From an uncultured Deferribacteres bacterium (GTDB lineage Bacteria; Zhuqueibacterota; JdFR-76; DREG01): 64,000 bases of DNA. Positions 15,206 through 24,036 of the stretch are shown here, piece by piece. Where the stretch lies: contig CAJVYQ010000010.1 of assembly GCA_913009825.1 (NCBI GenBank), positions 1-64,000 of the forward strand, read 5' to 3'. The first letter of the stretch is position 1; each line of letters starts with the position of its first letter. The translations under genes and the position numbers were made by a program. The notes under the pieces are model-generated. The model saw only the letters and a list, made by a program, of their open reading frames with translations. It ran no database searches and was not told the origin of the DNA.

Positions 15206-16243
15206 ATGTTACGTGGACTGAAACTACTTTCAATTATTTTTCTGTTGGCTGCCTTTTTTCATTCTGCCGTTGCCGAAGAGTCAAAAAAAAGTCTGGATTT
15301 GGCAATCGATGGTTACGGCCTTAGTATCGGCAACTCTAAAAATTTCACCGGATTGCGAATCAATTTCAGAGACAGGGGAGTGGAAAGGATCAATGGAATT
15401 AATCTCACGTTGTGGCGGCCAAAGGATAATGATGATGCAGTGTATCATGGAATCTCTCTCGGGCTAACGGCCGTAGGCGGTGGTGCGCTCAAAGGGATTT
15501 CAATTGGCGGCCTGGGCGTTGGTGCTAAAAAGGAGTTGTCCGGCGTCTCGGCGGGTTTGCTGGGCGTCGGTTCCGGCGGCAACATTTCCGGGATCGCAAT
15601 TGGCGGATTGGGCGCGGGCGCCGGAGGTTCAATTTCCGGCCTCGTAATTGGCGGGCTTGGCGCGGGCGCGGGCGGTGATATTAACGGTGTCTGTATCGGC
15701 GGATTGGGCGCCGGTGCAAGCGGCAATATCACCGGTCTTGCTATCGGCCTGCTTGGCGTTGGTTCCGGCGGAAGTATCAAAGGGATCACAATTGGCGGAA
15801 TGGGAGCCGGAGCATCCGCAAATATCTCCGGTTTCACTGTTGGCTTGTTAGGGATTGGCGCCGGGAAGAATTTAACCGGAATCAATATCGGCGGCATTGG
15901 CGTAGGTGCCGGCGGTGAGTTAAAAGGGATCACTATTTGCGGAATAGGCGCGGGATCGCCATCCATAAAAGGATTAACTATCGCCGGATTTGGTATTGGC
16001 GGTGAAAAAATTAAGGGGATAACACTTGCCATTGGCATGGTAAAGGTAGAAAAAGAGGGCAGATTGACCGGATTTTCTGCCAGTGCCTTTAATTTCAACA
16101 AGGGGAGGCAAAACGGAATTTCCATTGGGATCGTAAATTACGCTGTCCATTTGAACGGCATTCAAATAGGTTTGATTAATTATGTGAAGAACAATCCGAG
16201 AGGATTAAAAATTTTACCGCTTATCAATTTGCATTTTGATTAG
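15206..16243 (+). CDS. Secreted glycine-rich protein with 16-residue tandem repeats
   Basis: The 345-residue protein has a signal peptide (LKLLSIIFLLAAFFHSAVAE, cleavage near residue 24). From about residue 75 to 270 it has 11-12 tandem units of 16 residues of the form G-x-x-I-G-G-L-G-x-G-A-G-G-x-I-x. The end reads NGISIGIVNYAVHLNGIQIG, like the repeats of LA_2272-type surface proteins. The strict period with Gly at corners and small hydrophobics in between suggests a narrow beta-solenoid or a membrane-associated sheet (inference). The gene stands alone behind GGAGG, between element-rich spacers. I know of no assigned function. Confidence 0.75.
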   Translation: MLRGLKLLSIIFLLAAFFHSAVAEESKKSLDLAIDGYGLSIGNSKNFTGLRINFRDRGVERINGINLTLWRPKDNDDAVYHGISLGLTAVGGGALKGISIGGLGVGAKKELSGVSAGLLGVGSGGNISGIAIGGLGAGAGGSISGLVIGGLGAGAGGDINGVCIGGLGAGASGNITGLAIGLLGVGSGGSIKGITIGGMGAGASANISGFTVGLLGIGAGKNLTGINIGGIGVGAGGELKGITICGIGAGSPSIKGLTIAGFGIGGEKIKGITLAIGMVKVEKEGRLTGFSASAFNFNKGRQNGISIGIVNYAVHLNGIQIGLINYVKNNPRGLKILPLINLHFD

Positions 16244-16372
16244 ATGTCCCTCCCGATATTTTTTGCTTGCGGTAGAAAGATGGAGAGTGGATGCCGGTGA
16301 AAAGAAAAAAGCGCCCGCTTGAGGGTGTACTTTCAGGCACTGGAGCTGGTTTGACTTTAGATTTAACTTACT

Positions 16373-16482
16373 GTAGTTTGGCAAAAACGTCATTCTGAGC
16401 GTAGCGAAGAATCTATTTCCCCCCACCGGAGATTCTTCGACAAGCTCAGAATGACACTCCCCTCTAAAATTTGCCAAACTAC
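16373..16482. repeat. Family IV 110-bp palindromic element
   Basis: GTAGTTTGGCAAA at the left and TTTGCCAAACTAC at the right are perfect 13-bp terminal inverted repeats. Inside are GTCATTCTGAGCGTAGCGAA and its imperfect complement, so the whole unit folds into one long hairpin. It fills the space after the glycine-rich gene. Confidence 0.8.
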
Positions 16483-16583
16483 TATAAGTATATAAAGATT
16501 GCATAACAATTTAGTGCTTGAATGTTTCCTGATTGCAATGAAAAAAAACGTTATCATATCCTGCAACTTTATTCAGATAAAAT

Positions 16584-17116
16584 TCATAGGGATTTCCTTT
16601 TAGGAAAGACTAAAATGTCACCAATTTTTGTAGTTACAAAAATCATTAAAAAAATTCGCGTTATTGGTGTGATTTGCGGTTCAACTAATTCTCCCATTTC
16701 TGCCAAACTTTCCCCTTCTAATCTGGCCACAATGCGGGCAATGATGCCGAACAGACCCAGAAGGGCGCTCCAAACGACAAACAGGGTCAGTTTCAGCATC
16801 ACGTCAAATGCCGCCTGAAACAGATCGCTCAGTTGAGTGCGCGGTTTTTCCGCGACTTTTGTGATGAAATAGCCAAAAAGTACGGAAAAGAAAATAACCG
16901 GCAGCACATCTCCGTTTGCCATTGCGGCAATGGGATTTTCAGGAATGATGTGGATGAGCAGATCGGTGATGCTTTGCTGCGCTGCTGCAATTTGCTGTGG
17001 CGCCTTCTCCAGTCCGATATTTGCACCTTTGCCGGGTTAATTTTTCTGTCCCCATGAAGATCAGCAACGAGATCATCACCTTAATCGAGGCGTTGGGATG
17101 GCCTGCTTTCTCAGAG
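16584..17116 (-). pseudogene. Remnant of a dicarboxylate/amino acid:cation symporter (DAACS family)
   Basis: The reading frame from about 17030 to 16584 reads PGKGANIGLEKAPQQIAAAQ, then DLLIHIIPENPIAAMANGDV and FFSVLFGYFITKV, and stops after TTKIGDILVFPKRKSL. This is the N-terminal third of a GltP/DctA-type symporter. Farther upstream HPNASIKVMISLLIFMGT matches an earlier helix, but in another frame and without the expected residues between. The family is over 400 residues, so internal deletion, frameshift and loss of the C-terminal transport domain are all visible. Family II/III element debris lies beside it at 17121-17247. Confidence 0.8.
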
Positions 17117-17247
17117 TAAAAGTGTCTGAACTTTTGTTCATCGATTAAAGGTAGTACTCTGTTCCGGTATGTGTAACTCCAATCATTCTGAGGAAGTACT
17201 GGATATGTGAAACAACTTCCAATATAATCGTATTGTATCCTGGATAG

Positions 17248-18630
17248 TTACGAATAGCTTTTATAAACCTCCCCGCCCGTTAAAAATTGCGCGCCTCTTC
17301 GCTGCAGTTCAACCAGCAAATCTTCATAAACTTCCCGCCAGCCGGCAAATTTATAGAGGGAAAAATAGTTGTTATGCCACAGAATAGTAAGTAGTCCGTT
17401 GAATTTTTGCACTTCATCAAACAGGTTCAGGATTTGGGCTGCGACCTTCTCCGGCGGTGTCTTTTGGTAAACGCGAAACGTGGTATCCATGGCCGTCAAC
17501 GGAATCTCCACAATCGGGTAAGCTTGTTTTTGGGAGAAATTGTACGGCGGGAAAGGAAAGGCGATGCCGTTGCGAAAACCGGGTTCTTCCGCAAATCCCA
17601 GTGTGGCATCGTACTGCAAACCGGCATCCGCAATCAGTGCAGGGCTTTTGGCGATATCATAATAAAGAATGTGAAATCGCACCCCTTTGGCCGGCACGCC
17701 GAGTCGCTGTAAATCTTCCCGCAGGTTGGCCGGAAGCAGGTGAGAGCCGACGCTGCCGTGCAGCCCGATCTCGCTGCCGGCTTCCCGGATGTTGCGCAGA
17801 ACCCGCCTGAGCTTTGCTGCGCGGATGTCGTAATCTGCATTGGAAAAACGGTCGGCAGCCATTTTGTTCATTTGGGCGGGTAGGTTTTCAATGACCGGTT
17901 TCGGCGATCTCCCTTTGCGCGGCAGAAAGAAGAAAGTGGAGCGAACGTTGTGTTTTTTCTCCAACGCCAAAATCTCCGCCAAATTGAACCAGACATCCCT
18001 GCCCGCTGCTTTTCGGGCCAGCAGTTTGAACGCATTAAACACCCGGCCGTTTTTTATTTCATGAAAGCCCCCTTCTTTCCAGCCGCTGCCAAGCAGGTCG
18101 ATGTCATGGGTCAGACAGACCGCTGCCTTTCTGTTGTCCCAAAGCCGGTTTTTCGGAGTGAAACGGGTAACCGCCCGGATGGCGGTGTTCAGGATATCGA
18201 AATAGTAATTCACCACGGGAGTCCGGGTGATGGCCAGTTTTTTCTGCAAACTCTCCTCGTACGGGAATCGCAGTGCGGAATGTCGACGCATGTAAACCTG
18301 TTCCTGCCACCCGCTCAAAAAGAAAAAAGCGGAAGCTAAAATATCATAATGGATGAAGGCTTTTCCGTCGTTGATCGAAAAAACAGGGGGGGAATCGGTT
18401 GCATCAAACAGAAAAGGGATCTGTTTGTTCTGCCACACTTTCCGGATCATCCTGCTTACGGGGGGCGGAACCATCATCTCAAAATAACTCAGGTCGCAAG
18501 CGGCGACATTAATTTTGCAGCCGGTGGTTCCGTACCCGATTTTAATATCGTCGGGAATGCGGTAAAGTGTGCGAAAATACGCCAAAACATATTCGATTTC
18601 CGGCTGCATGGCAAAAAGGAGTTTGGCCAA
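17248..18630 (-). CDS. Polysaccharide-deacetylase-like protein
   Basis: The 460-residue protein has an N-terminal domain found ahead of deacetylase folds in surface-glycan clusters. A NodB-like barrel follows from about residue 165: AVCLTHDIDLLG (metal Asp), RSTFFFLPRKG, GSEIGLHGSVGSH (metal His) and GVRFHILYYDI. These correspond to the metal and substrate motifs of carbohydrate esterase family 4, though the usual DD pair is DID here. It is encoded five bases after cysC, so both probably act on a surface polysaccharide. Deacetylation of a glycan is the likely reaction, but the substrate is unknown. Confidence 0.75.
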   Translation of the reverse strand: MAKLLFAMQPEIEYVLAYFRTLYRIPDDIKIGYGTTGCKINVAACDLSYFEMMVPPPVSRMIRKVWQNKQIPFLFDATDSPPVFSINDGKAFIHYDILASAFFFLSGWQEQVYMRRHSALRFPYEESLQKKLAITRTPVVNYYFDILNTAIRAVTRFTPKNRLWDNRKAAVCLTHDIDLLGSGWKEGGFHEIKNGRVFNAFKLLARKAAGRDVWFNLAEILALEKKHNVRSTFFFLPRKGRSPKPVIENLPAQMNKMAADRFSNADYDIRAAKLRRVLRNIREAGSEIGLHGSVGSHLLPANLREDLQRLGVPAKGVRFHILYYDIAKSPALIADAGLQYDATLGFAEEPGFRNGIAFPFPPYNFSQKQAYPIVEIPLTAMDTTFRVYQKTPPEKVAAQILNLFDEVQKFNGLLTILWHNNYFSLYKFAGWREVYEDLLVELQRRGAQFLTGGEVYKSYS

Positions 18631-18635
18631 AAAAA

Positions 18636-19265
18636 TTAGCGAATCAGGGTTGCTTGCGGCCGCTGGATGTAGCCGTTTTTTTCCAGATAGTCCACAACCT
18701 GCAGCGCGTTGCGGTGCACTTCCGGCACTTCGGCAGTGTTGAGGACAATTTCCGGATTCTTCGGCGCTTCGTACGGATCATCCACGCCGGTAAAGCCTTT
18801 TATCTCGCCCGCTCTGGCTTTTTTGTACAGTCCCTTGGGATCCCGTTGCTCGCAGACGTCTACGGGACAATCGATGAACACTTCGATGAAATCACCTTTA
18901 CCCATGATGCCGCGGACAAAATCCCTGTCCTCGCGGTAGGGTGAAATAAAAGCGGTGCAAACGACGATGCCGGTATCCACAAATAGTTTGGCTACTTCAC
19001 CGATGCGCCGGATGTTCTCCTTGCGGTCATCGGCGGAAAAGCCCAGATTATTGTTTAAACCGTGACGCACATTATCGCCGTCCAGCACGTACGTTCGGAT
19101 GCGGCGGATATACAAAATGTACTCTACTTCCCGGGCTATAGTAGATTTGCCGCTGCTGGGCAGGCCGGTGAACCAGAGACAGGCGCTGCGATTACCGTTT
19201 AAGATTTCCCGGTCGTTTCTTTTGATGATACTGTCATGCCATACAATATTCGTGCTCTTTCCCAT
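18636..19265 (-). CDS. cysC: Adenylylsulfate kinase
   Basis: CysC phosphorylates APS to PAPS, the donor for sulfate assimilation or sulfotransferases. The 209-residue protein has the P-loop GLPSSGKST (residues 34-42), the APS-binding DGDNVRHGLNNNLGFSADDR, the lid ISPYREDRD and the family GLYKKARAGEIKGFTG. No cysD/N, cysH or sulfotransferase lies nearby. Its partner in the operon is a polysaccharide deacetylase and it stands beside glycosyltransferases, so supply of PAPS for a sulfated surface glycan is a reasonable inference. Confidence 0.95.
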   Translation of the reverse strand: MGKSTNIVWHDSIIKRNDREILNGNRSACLWFTGLPSSGKSTIAREVEYILYIRRIRTYVLDGDNVRHGLNNNLGFSADDRKENIRRIGEVAKLFVDTGIVVCTAFISPYREDRDFVRGIMGKGDFIEVFIDCPVDVCEQRDPKGLYKKARAGEIKGFTGVDDPYEAPKNPEIVLNTAEVPEVHRNALQVVDYLEKNGYIQRPQATLIR

Positions 19266-19804
19266 TTCAATTCATCCTTTCATTTTCAATCAATTTTCCC
19301 CCATTTGTGGATTCTCCATGTGAGACCTGTTAGTAAATATTCGGTTATGAAGCATAAAAAAATAACCAAGGTTGCAATCATTTGGTTTTGTGAAAAACAT
19401 TCGGCGCATCATCTCTCCGGATGGTTACACAAATAATGTAAAATAAACAAATTATTTTTAATTTCAAGAAAAATATCTGATTAGGTTGAAGCTTCAGTGC
19501 TGATCACATACTAATCAAATAAATAGTTTAGCCACAGAAATGGTTCTGCTGATTATTTCCTGACAGGACTCCTTTCGAAGAGGGAAAAAACAACGAATTT
19601 AAATTTTAACGATGTATTCATTATATTGTTGATTCAGACTGTCTATATTTTCTAAAGTTAATAATAACAAGTCAATGAGCGATGAAAGCAGGAATCTTGT
19701 TCTTACACTTTGTTTATGTTAACTTTAGTCACTTCAAATTTTGGTTTACTCTAAACTTCATTCAGTCTGTTTTTCTGCTGCATTTTCATTTTTGCAGCCA
19801 ATTT
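19266..19804. other. Non-coding gap
   Basis: The AT-rich 539-bp stretch lies between cysC (reading left) and the end of the glycosyltransferase gene. No open frame with a ribosome site, terminal-repeat element or strong terminator was recognised. The part next to 19265 should hold the cysC promoter. Confidence 0.4.
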
Positions 19805-21148
19805 TTAATCCTGTGGTCGATTACAAATTTCCGCAAAAATTCCCGCCAGTTTCTCCGTAAGCGTCTTGCGGGTGAATTGCCGTTTAACTGCTTCTGCTGC
19901 GGCAGACTTTGTTTCCTCCGCGGCTTTCCCACTCAAAATTTGCCGGAGAGCCTCTTTAATCTGCGCGACATCATCCGGCGGCGCCACAATTCCCAGATTG
20001 TTTATCCGGATAATTTCCGCCGCATCTCCTTCCGGAATGAGCGCCAGAATGGGCCGTCCTGAGCCGATATATTCAAACAGCTTGCCGGTAAGGATGCCGC
20101 GGTTGATGGGTGTATCGTCGATGACCAAAAAAGAGTAGTCCGTGCCGAGCAGGTAGGCCAGGCCCGTTTTGTGAGGCCGGTAGGGGATCAATTCAATCAG
20201 ATCCCGAACCGGTGAATTTTCGATTTTCTCCAGAATATCGGTGGCAATTCTGCCCACAAAACGCAACCGGAATTTATTCACCGCCGTCACATTTTCTGTT
20301 CGAAGCGCTTCAACCGCTTTGATCAAATATTCCGGACTGAAATTGCCGAAGAATGTGCCGGTGTAGGTGATGGTAATTTTATCGTCTTTGGGGAGCGGTG
20401 TAACGCCCCGGAAATCGTCTTCATCGTAGCCGTTAGGCAGAATATGCCAGCGCCGGTCATCAAAACGGCGGTGGCGGCTGATCAGGTCGTTTTTCACGCC
20501 GGACGAAACTGCCAGAATTTTATCGGCATGGTGCAGAACGTACTCTTCCATTTTGATTTCCGTTTTGCGCGAGCAAACCGGACGCCATTTGGGCGCGGAA
20601 TGCCAGCCGATCCATGAATCCCGGAAATCGGCCACCCAGGGCTGCCGGGTGAAACGTTTCAGGAACCCGCCGATCAGATGGGTGGTGTACGGCGGTGCGG
20701 AAGAGAAAATCACCGCAATCTTTTCCCGGCGCACAATCTTCACGGCCAGCGGCAGGGCAAAGAACAGCCAGAAAATCCGGGCATCCGGGATGAAAAAAGC
20801 GGCGCGGATCCATTGGGAAATCCGTTCGCTCCTTGTCTGTTTGTCGCTTTTTTCTACGCTTTGAACCTCTACATCCGTCGCCGTGTTCGGTTTTTTGCCG
20901 GTAAATTTTCGGTACAGACGGTAGGGTTCCGGAATTTTAGAACGATAAATTTTGAGATTTTCCGGCACATCCTGCCACAGCGATTCATCGTAGGCCGGAT
21001 AATCCGCATTACGTGCGGTCAACACAACCGGTTCCCAGCCGAACTGCCGCAGGTATTTCACAAATTTTAGGGTGCGCTGCACACCGGAACCGCCGGATGG
21101 CGGAAAATAGTAGGTGATAATCAGAACTTTTTTAGCGGCAGAAGTCAT
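19805..21148 (-). CDS. Glycosyltransferase, GT4-like
   Basis: This 447-residue GT-B protein starts KVLIITYYFPPSGGSGVQRT, the N-terminal substrate-binding loop of glycan-cluster glycosyltransferases. The donor half has ITYTGTFFGNFSPEYLIKAV and the nucleotide-binding stretch GILTGKLFEYIGSGRPILAL, with the conserved Glu. It transfers a sugar from a nucleotide sugar to a cell-surface glycan or lipid. Its start overlaps the methyltransferase stop by four bases, so translation is coupled. The three genes aminotransferase, methyltransferase and glycosyltransferase form one minus-strand operon. Confidence 0.88.
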   Translation of the reverse strand: MTSAAKKVLIITYYFPPSGGSGVQRTLKFVKYLRQFGWEPVVLTARNADYPAYDESLWQDVPENLKIYRSKIPEPYRLYRKFTGKKPNTATDVEVQSVEKSDKQTRSERISQWIRAAFFIPDARIFWLFFALPLAVKIVRREKIAVIFSSAPPYTTHLIGGFLKRFTRQPWVADFRDSWIGWHSAPKWRPVCSRKTEIKMEEYVLHHADKILAVSSGVKNDLISRHRRFDDRRWHILPNGYDEDDFRGVTPLPKDDKITITYTGTFFGNFSPEYLIKAVEALRTENVTAVNKFRLRFVGRIATDILEKIENSPVRDLIELIPYRPHKTGLAYLLGTDYSFLVIDDTPINRGILTGKLFEYIGSGRPILALIPEGDAAEIIRINNLGIVAPPDDVAQIKEALRQILSGKAAEETKSAAAEAVKRQFTRKTLTEKLAGIFAEICNRPQD

Positions 21149-21936
21149 CGTTTTTTCTCAAGCAGGAAAAAAGCGCCGGTGATAAAAAATTCACGCAGAA
21201 GCGGGATTTTGCCGATTATATTCCCGCCGATAACCGGCAGATGATAACGCAAATGATGGCTGGGCCGGATAAGATAAAATTTGCGGGCAACGATGTTCAA
21301 GCCATGCAGCCCGGCATTTTTTAAAAAGGAATGAATGGTTGTGCGATAGTTCCGCAGTTTTTCGATCTCTTTCAGACAGCCTGCATTTTTGTCGAACCGT
21401 GCAATGAAAAAACGAAACAGTCCCCACAGCGGCGGAGGCAAAATATGAAAATAGGGCAAAAATTTTAATTTACTTTGCAATAATTGCTGATGACCGCCGA
21501 ATGGCGAATAGAACGGCGGAAACGTAATCAATAATTTAGTTTCCGCTCCCATAAGCGAACGGAGTTTTGTCAACACCCGCTGCTTTTCCGGAAGGTGCTC
21601 GTAAACATCCCGCAAGGTGATCAGATAGAAAGGATTTTCGTTCGGCTTCAGGGGTTCGGAAAAAAAATCGGCGGCGATGAATTGTAGTCCGGCGAGATGC
21701 TTTTGTTCCGCCAGCGCTTTCCCGGTCAGAAGCCGGTTAATACTGATCTCGATGCCGGTGCAGGAAGCGCCCGCTTCCATAAACGCGCATAAAACACCGG
21801 CTTCGGCACAGCCTATGTCCAGCACTTTTTTGCCGGACAGAGAGATTCTCCATTCCTGCAGCAGCGGCGCCAGGTACTCGGCGCCCAAGCGGTACTGATA
21901 ACGCCGGTAGGATTTCTTCCCTTCGCTCAGCAGCAT
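21145..21936 (-). CDS. Class I SAM-dependent methyltransferase
   Basis: The 263-residue protein has the SAM-binding glycine loop KVLDIGCAEAGVLCAFMEAG (residues about 35-54), the acidic ribose contact GIEI and the motif YLITLRDVYEHLPE. It is a small-molecule or sugar methyltransferase of the UbiE/COQ5-like group. It overlaps the preceding class V aminotransferase by 10 bp and the following glycosyltransferase by four, so it is likely part of surface-glycan or lipid decoration. The substrate is not inferable. Confidence 0.85.
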   Translation of the reverse strand: MLLSEGKKSYRRYQYRLGAEYLAPLLQEWRISLSGKKVLDIGCAEAGVLCAFMEAGASCTGIEISINRLLTGKALAEQKHLAGLQFIAADFFSEPLKPNENPFYLITLRDVYEHLPEKQRVLTKLRSLMGAETKLLITFPPFYSPFGGHQQLLQSKLKFLPYFHILPPPLWGLFRFFIARFDKNAGCLKEIEKLRNYRTTIHSFLKNAGLHGLNIVARKFYLIRPSHHLRYHLPVIGGNIIGKIPLLREFFITGAFFLLEKKR

Positions 21937-23396
21937 TGAAAAGCGGTTTTCAAATCGATGTGAAATTTGTACTTTCCTCTGTAAGTAAATTCCGCTGTTT
22001 TCGGATCGAAATCATAATCATCGCTCCATTCCCGGTAATGGTCGAGAACTTCGGCGACGGCATGGGTGATATAATCCATTTCATCGTCCCGCATGGTGGG
22101 GTGAATGGAAATCCTCACCCAACCCGGTTTTTCACTCAGATCGCCTTCATCGATTTTGTGGGTAATCTTTGCCGATTTTTGTTTATCCACGCCCAGCAGA
22201 ATATGGCCGTAGGTGCCGGCGCAGGAACAACCGCCGCGGGTCTGAATGCCGAACCGGTCGTTTAAAATTTTCACTACCAGGTTGTAATGTTTTTCTTCCG
22301 AATAGAAAGAGAAATAACCCAGCCTGCTTTTTTGCTGCGGTTCCAGAATCTTGATGGATGGGATTTTCAGAAGTTGTTCAAACAGGCGTTCTTTCAGTTG
22401 ATTTTCCCGTTTCATCAAATTGTCCGTGTTCATCTCTTCCTTCAGACGGATGGCCAGTCCTGCTTTGATCGCCTGCAGAAATCCGGGCGTGCCGCCGTCC
22501 TCGCGTACTTCAATATCGTCAAAAAAGCGGTGGTCGCCCCACGGCGTAGTCCACAGTACGGTACCGCCGCCCGGATTGTCGGGCACTTTGTTTTTGTCCA
22601 GTTTTTTATCGAATATAATCACGCCGGAGGAACCGGGGCCGCCTAAAAATTTATGGGGCGAAAAAAAGATGGCATCCAGTTTCTCCTCCTCCCGTTTCGG
22701 ATGCATGTTAATGTCAACGTATGCCGCCGACGCAGAGAAATCGATAAAACAGTAGCCGCCGTAACTGTGTACAATGGCAGCCATTTCATGGCAGGGAGGC
22801 ATGATGCCGGTCACGTTGGAGCAGGCGGTGAAAGAGCCGATGATAAACTCCCGCTCTTTATTTGCCTCCAAAATTTCATATAGATGATCCAGATCGGCAA
22901 GCCCGTCATCTTTGCGGCGGATAATCTCCACATCGCTGACGCATTCCAGCCAGGAAGTCTGATTGGAGTGATGTTCCATGTGGGTAATAATCACCAGCGG
23001 CCTCCGGTTCTTTTCAAATTTTATCTGATCCTTGTATTTCTCCGGCACGCGCAAACCAAGAATTCGCTGGAATTTATTCACCACCGCCGTCATACCGAAG
23101 CCGGCAAACAGAAGTGCGTCATTGTTGTCGGCATTGACATGATCTTTGATCAATTTTTGTGCCTGATGATAAGCGGAGGTCATCACAGTTCCGGTCAGTG
23201 AGGTTTCGGTGTGAGTGTTGCCCACGTACGGCCCCAGGGTGTTGGAGATGAAATTCTCTATCGGTTTGTAAAGCCTGCCGCTTGCCGCCCAGTCCGCATA
23301 AACAATGGGATATTTGCCAAAAGTAAAATCATGTTCAAAATCAGAACCGATGATATTTTTGCGAAACTTGTTGAAATACTGTTCTAAATTTCCCAT
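21927..23396 (-). CDS. Class V aminotransferase (cysteine desulfurase/isopenicillin-epimerase-like)
   Basis: This PLP enzyme of 489 residues is longer than the usual 400. The PLP lysine is in FFSPHKFLGGPGSSG at about 250, with ADWAASGRLYKPIE near the N-terminus and the substrate-side loop RGGCSCAGTYGHILLG near 400. That cysteine-bearing loop resembles the catalytic loop of group II cysteine desulfurases, so sulfur or selenium release from cysteine is possible. No suf or isc genes are adjacent. It heads an operon with a methyltransferase and a glycosyltransferase. Confidence 0.82.
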   Translation of the reverse strand: MGNLEQYFNKFRKNIIGSDFEHDFTFGKYPIVYADWAASGRLYKPIENFISNTLGPYVGNTHTETSLTGTVMTSAYHQAQKLIKDHVNADNNDALLFAGFGMTAVVNKFQRILGLRVPEKYKDQIKFEKNRRPLVIITHMEHHSNQTSWLECVSDVEIIRRKDDGLADLDHLYEILEANKEREFIIGSFTACSNVTGIMPPCHEMAAIVHSYGGYCFIDFSASAAYVDINMHPKREEEKLDAIFFSPHKFLGGPGSSGVIIFDKKLDKNKVPDNPGGGTVLWTTPWGDHRFFDDIEVREDGGTPGFLQAIKAGLAIRLKEEMNTDNLMKRENQLKERLFEQLLKIPSIKILEPQQKSRLGYFSFYSEEKHYNLVVKILNDRFGIQTRGGCSCAGTYGHILLGVDKQKSAKITHKIDEGDLSEKPGWVRISIHPTMRDDEMDYITHAVAEVLDHYREWSDDYDFDPKTAEFTYRGKYKFHIDLKTAFQCC

Positions 23397-23542
23397 TTAA
23401 TTCACACCTGTTTTAATTGGGTTGAGGAAAGCAAAAACGGATCGTTTTAATATTTTGCCATTTTTATGCTTCCCATTTTAAAAAAAAATTATATCTTGAA
23501 ATATATAGAAATCAAAGTGTATAGTCAATACTTAGAATTTTT

Positions 23543-23672
23543 GTAACTGTACGGCCCGCGAAATACACTAAACACACGAAAGGTTCTATTTGATTAAACG
23601 ATTCTGATTTTTCAGTGTTTTTCATGCCCCCCCACGCAGGCTGGTATTTTTGGGCTATCTGAGTAGTTGTTG
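23543..23672. repeat. Family II-like element, degenerate
   Basis: Left end GTAACTGTACGGCCCGCG and right end GCTATCTGAGTAGTTGT form imperfect inverted repeats. The interior shares CCCGCGAAATACACTAAA-type words with the elements at 1-198 and 25496. Confidence 0.55.
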
Positions 23673-23857
23673 TATGAACGAAAACTATGAAATAGCAACT
23701 GAAGGTCATTCCTGCGAAAGCAGCCTGTCCGTCCGCAGGCGGGGAATCTAACTGCGTGGGCAGGAGTTGGACCCCTGCCCACCGCAACGCCGGCATTTGC
23801 AATGAACCGGTTGCAAAAATTTGATCAATTCGGGGAAAAGGGAGCTTTCATTCAGGC
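23673..23857. repeat. Family III-like element
   Basis: Left TATGAACGAAAAC and right GCTTTCATTCAGGCAC are the imperfect inverted ends. The interior contains AACTATGAAATAGCAACTGA, complementary to a word in the 10756-10846 copy. Confidence 0.55.
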
Positions 23858-23867
23858 ACTAGTTACT

Positions 23868-23986
23868 ACCTGAATTGAGCGATTCTCTTATTTTTGAGCT
23901 TGTTTTTATTACTAAACGGATTTTCATTTTTAAACTAAATTCGATTGGCGATTCAGCGAATCGCCCTACAATCGCTCAATTAAGGT
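23868..23986 (-). repeat. Family I 119-bp element, copy C
   Basis: The element is 119 bp with ends ACCTGAATTGAGCGATTC and CAATCGCTCAATTAAGGT, in the opposite orientation to copies A and B. The inner palindrome GGCGATTCAGCGAATCGCC is conserved. Flanks are ACT and ACG, an imperfect 3-bp duplication. It ends 50 bp before the following glycosyltransferase gene. Confidence 0.85.
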
Positions 23987-24036
23987 ACGAATTATTTTAA
24001 CAATTCAAAAGCAGATTATAATTATGAAGGAATACG

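Noticed and set aside
15480-16020. Regular 48-bp periodicity that might look like a CRISPR or satellite array
   Set aside because: The period is a coding repeat of 16 residues with synonymous and conservative variation. There are no constant repeats with unique spacers.
15445-16125. Long proline-rich open frame on the minus strand across the glycine-rich repeat gene
   Set aside because: It is the antisense shadow of the 48-bp repeats. Gly codons read backward give Pro. The plus frame has a signal peptide and a ribosome site.
18636-23396. Sulfated-glycan or capsule biosynthesis cluster as a defined pathway
   Set aside because: CysC, a deacetylase, glycosyltransferases and a methyltransferase are present, but there is no sulfotransferase, flippase, polymerase or export gene in the window. 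Only a loose association can be claimed.
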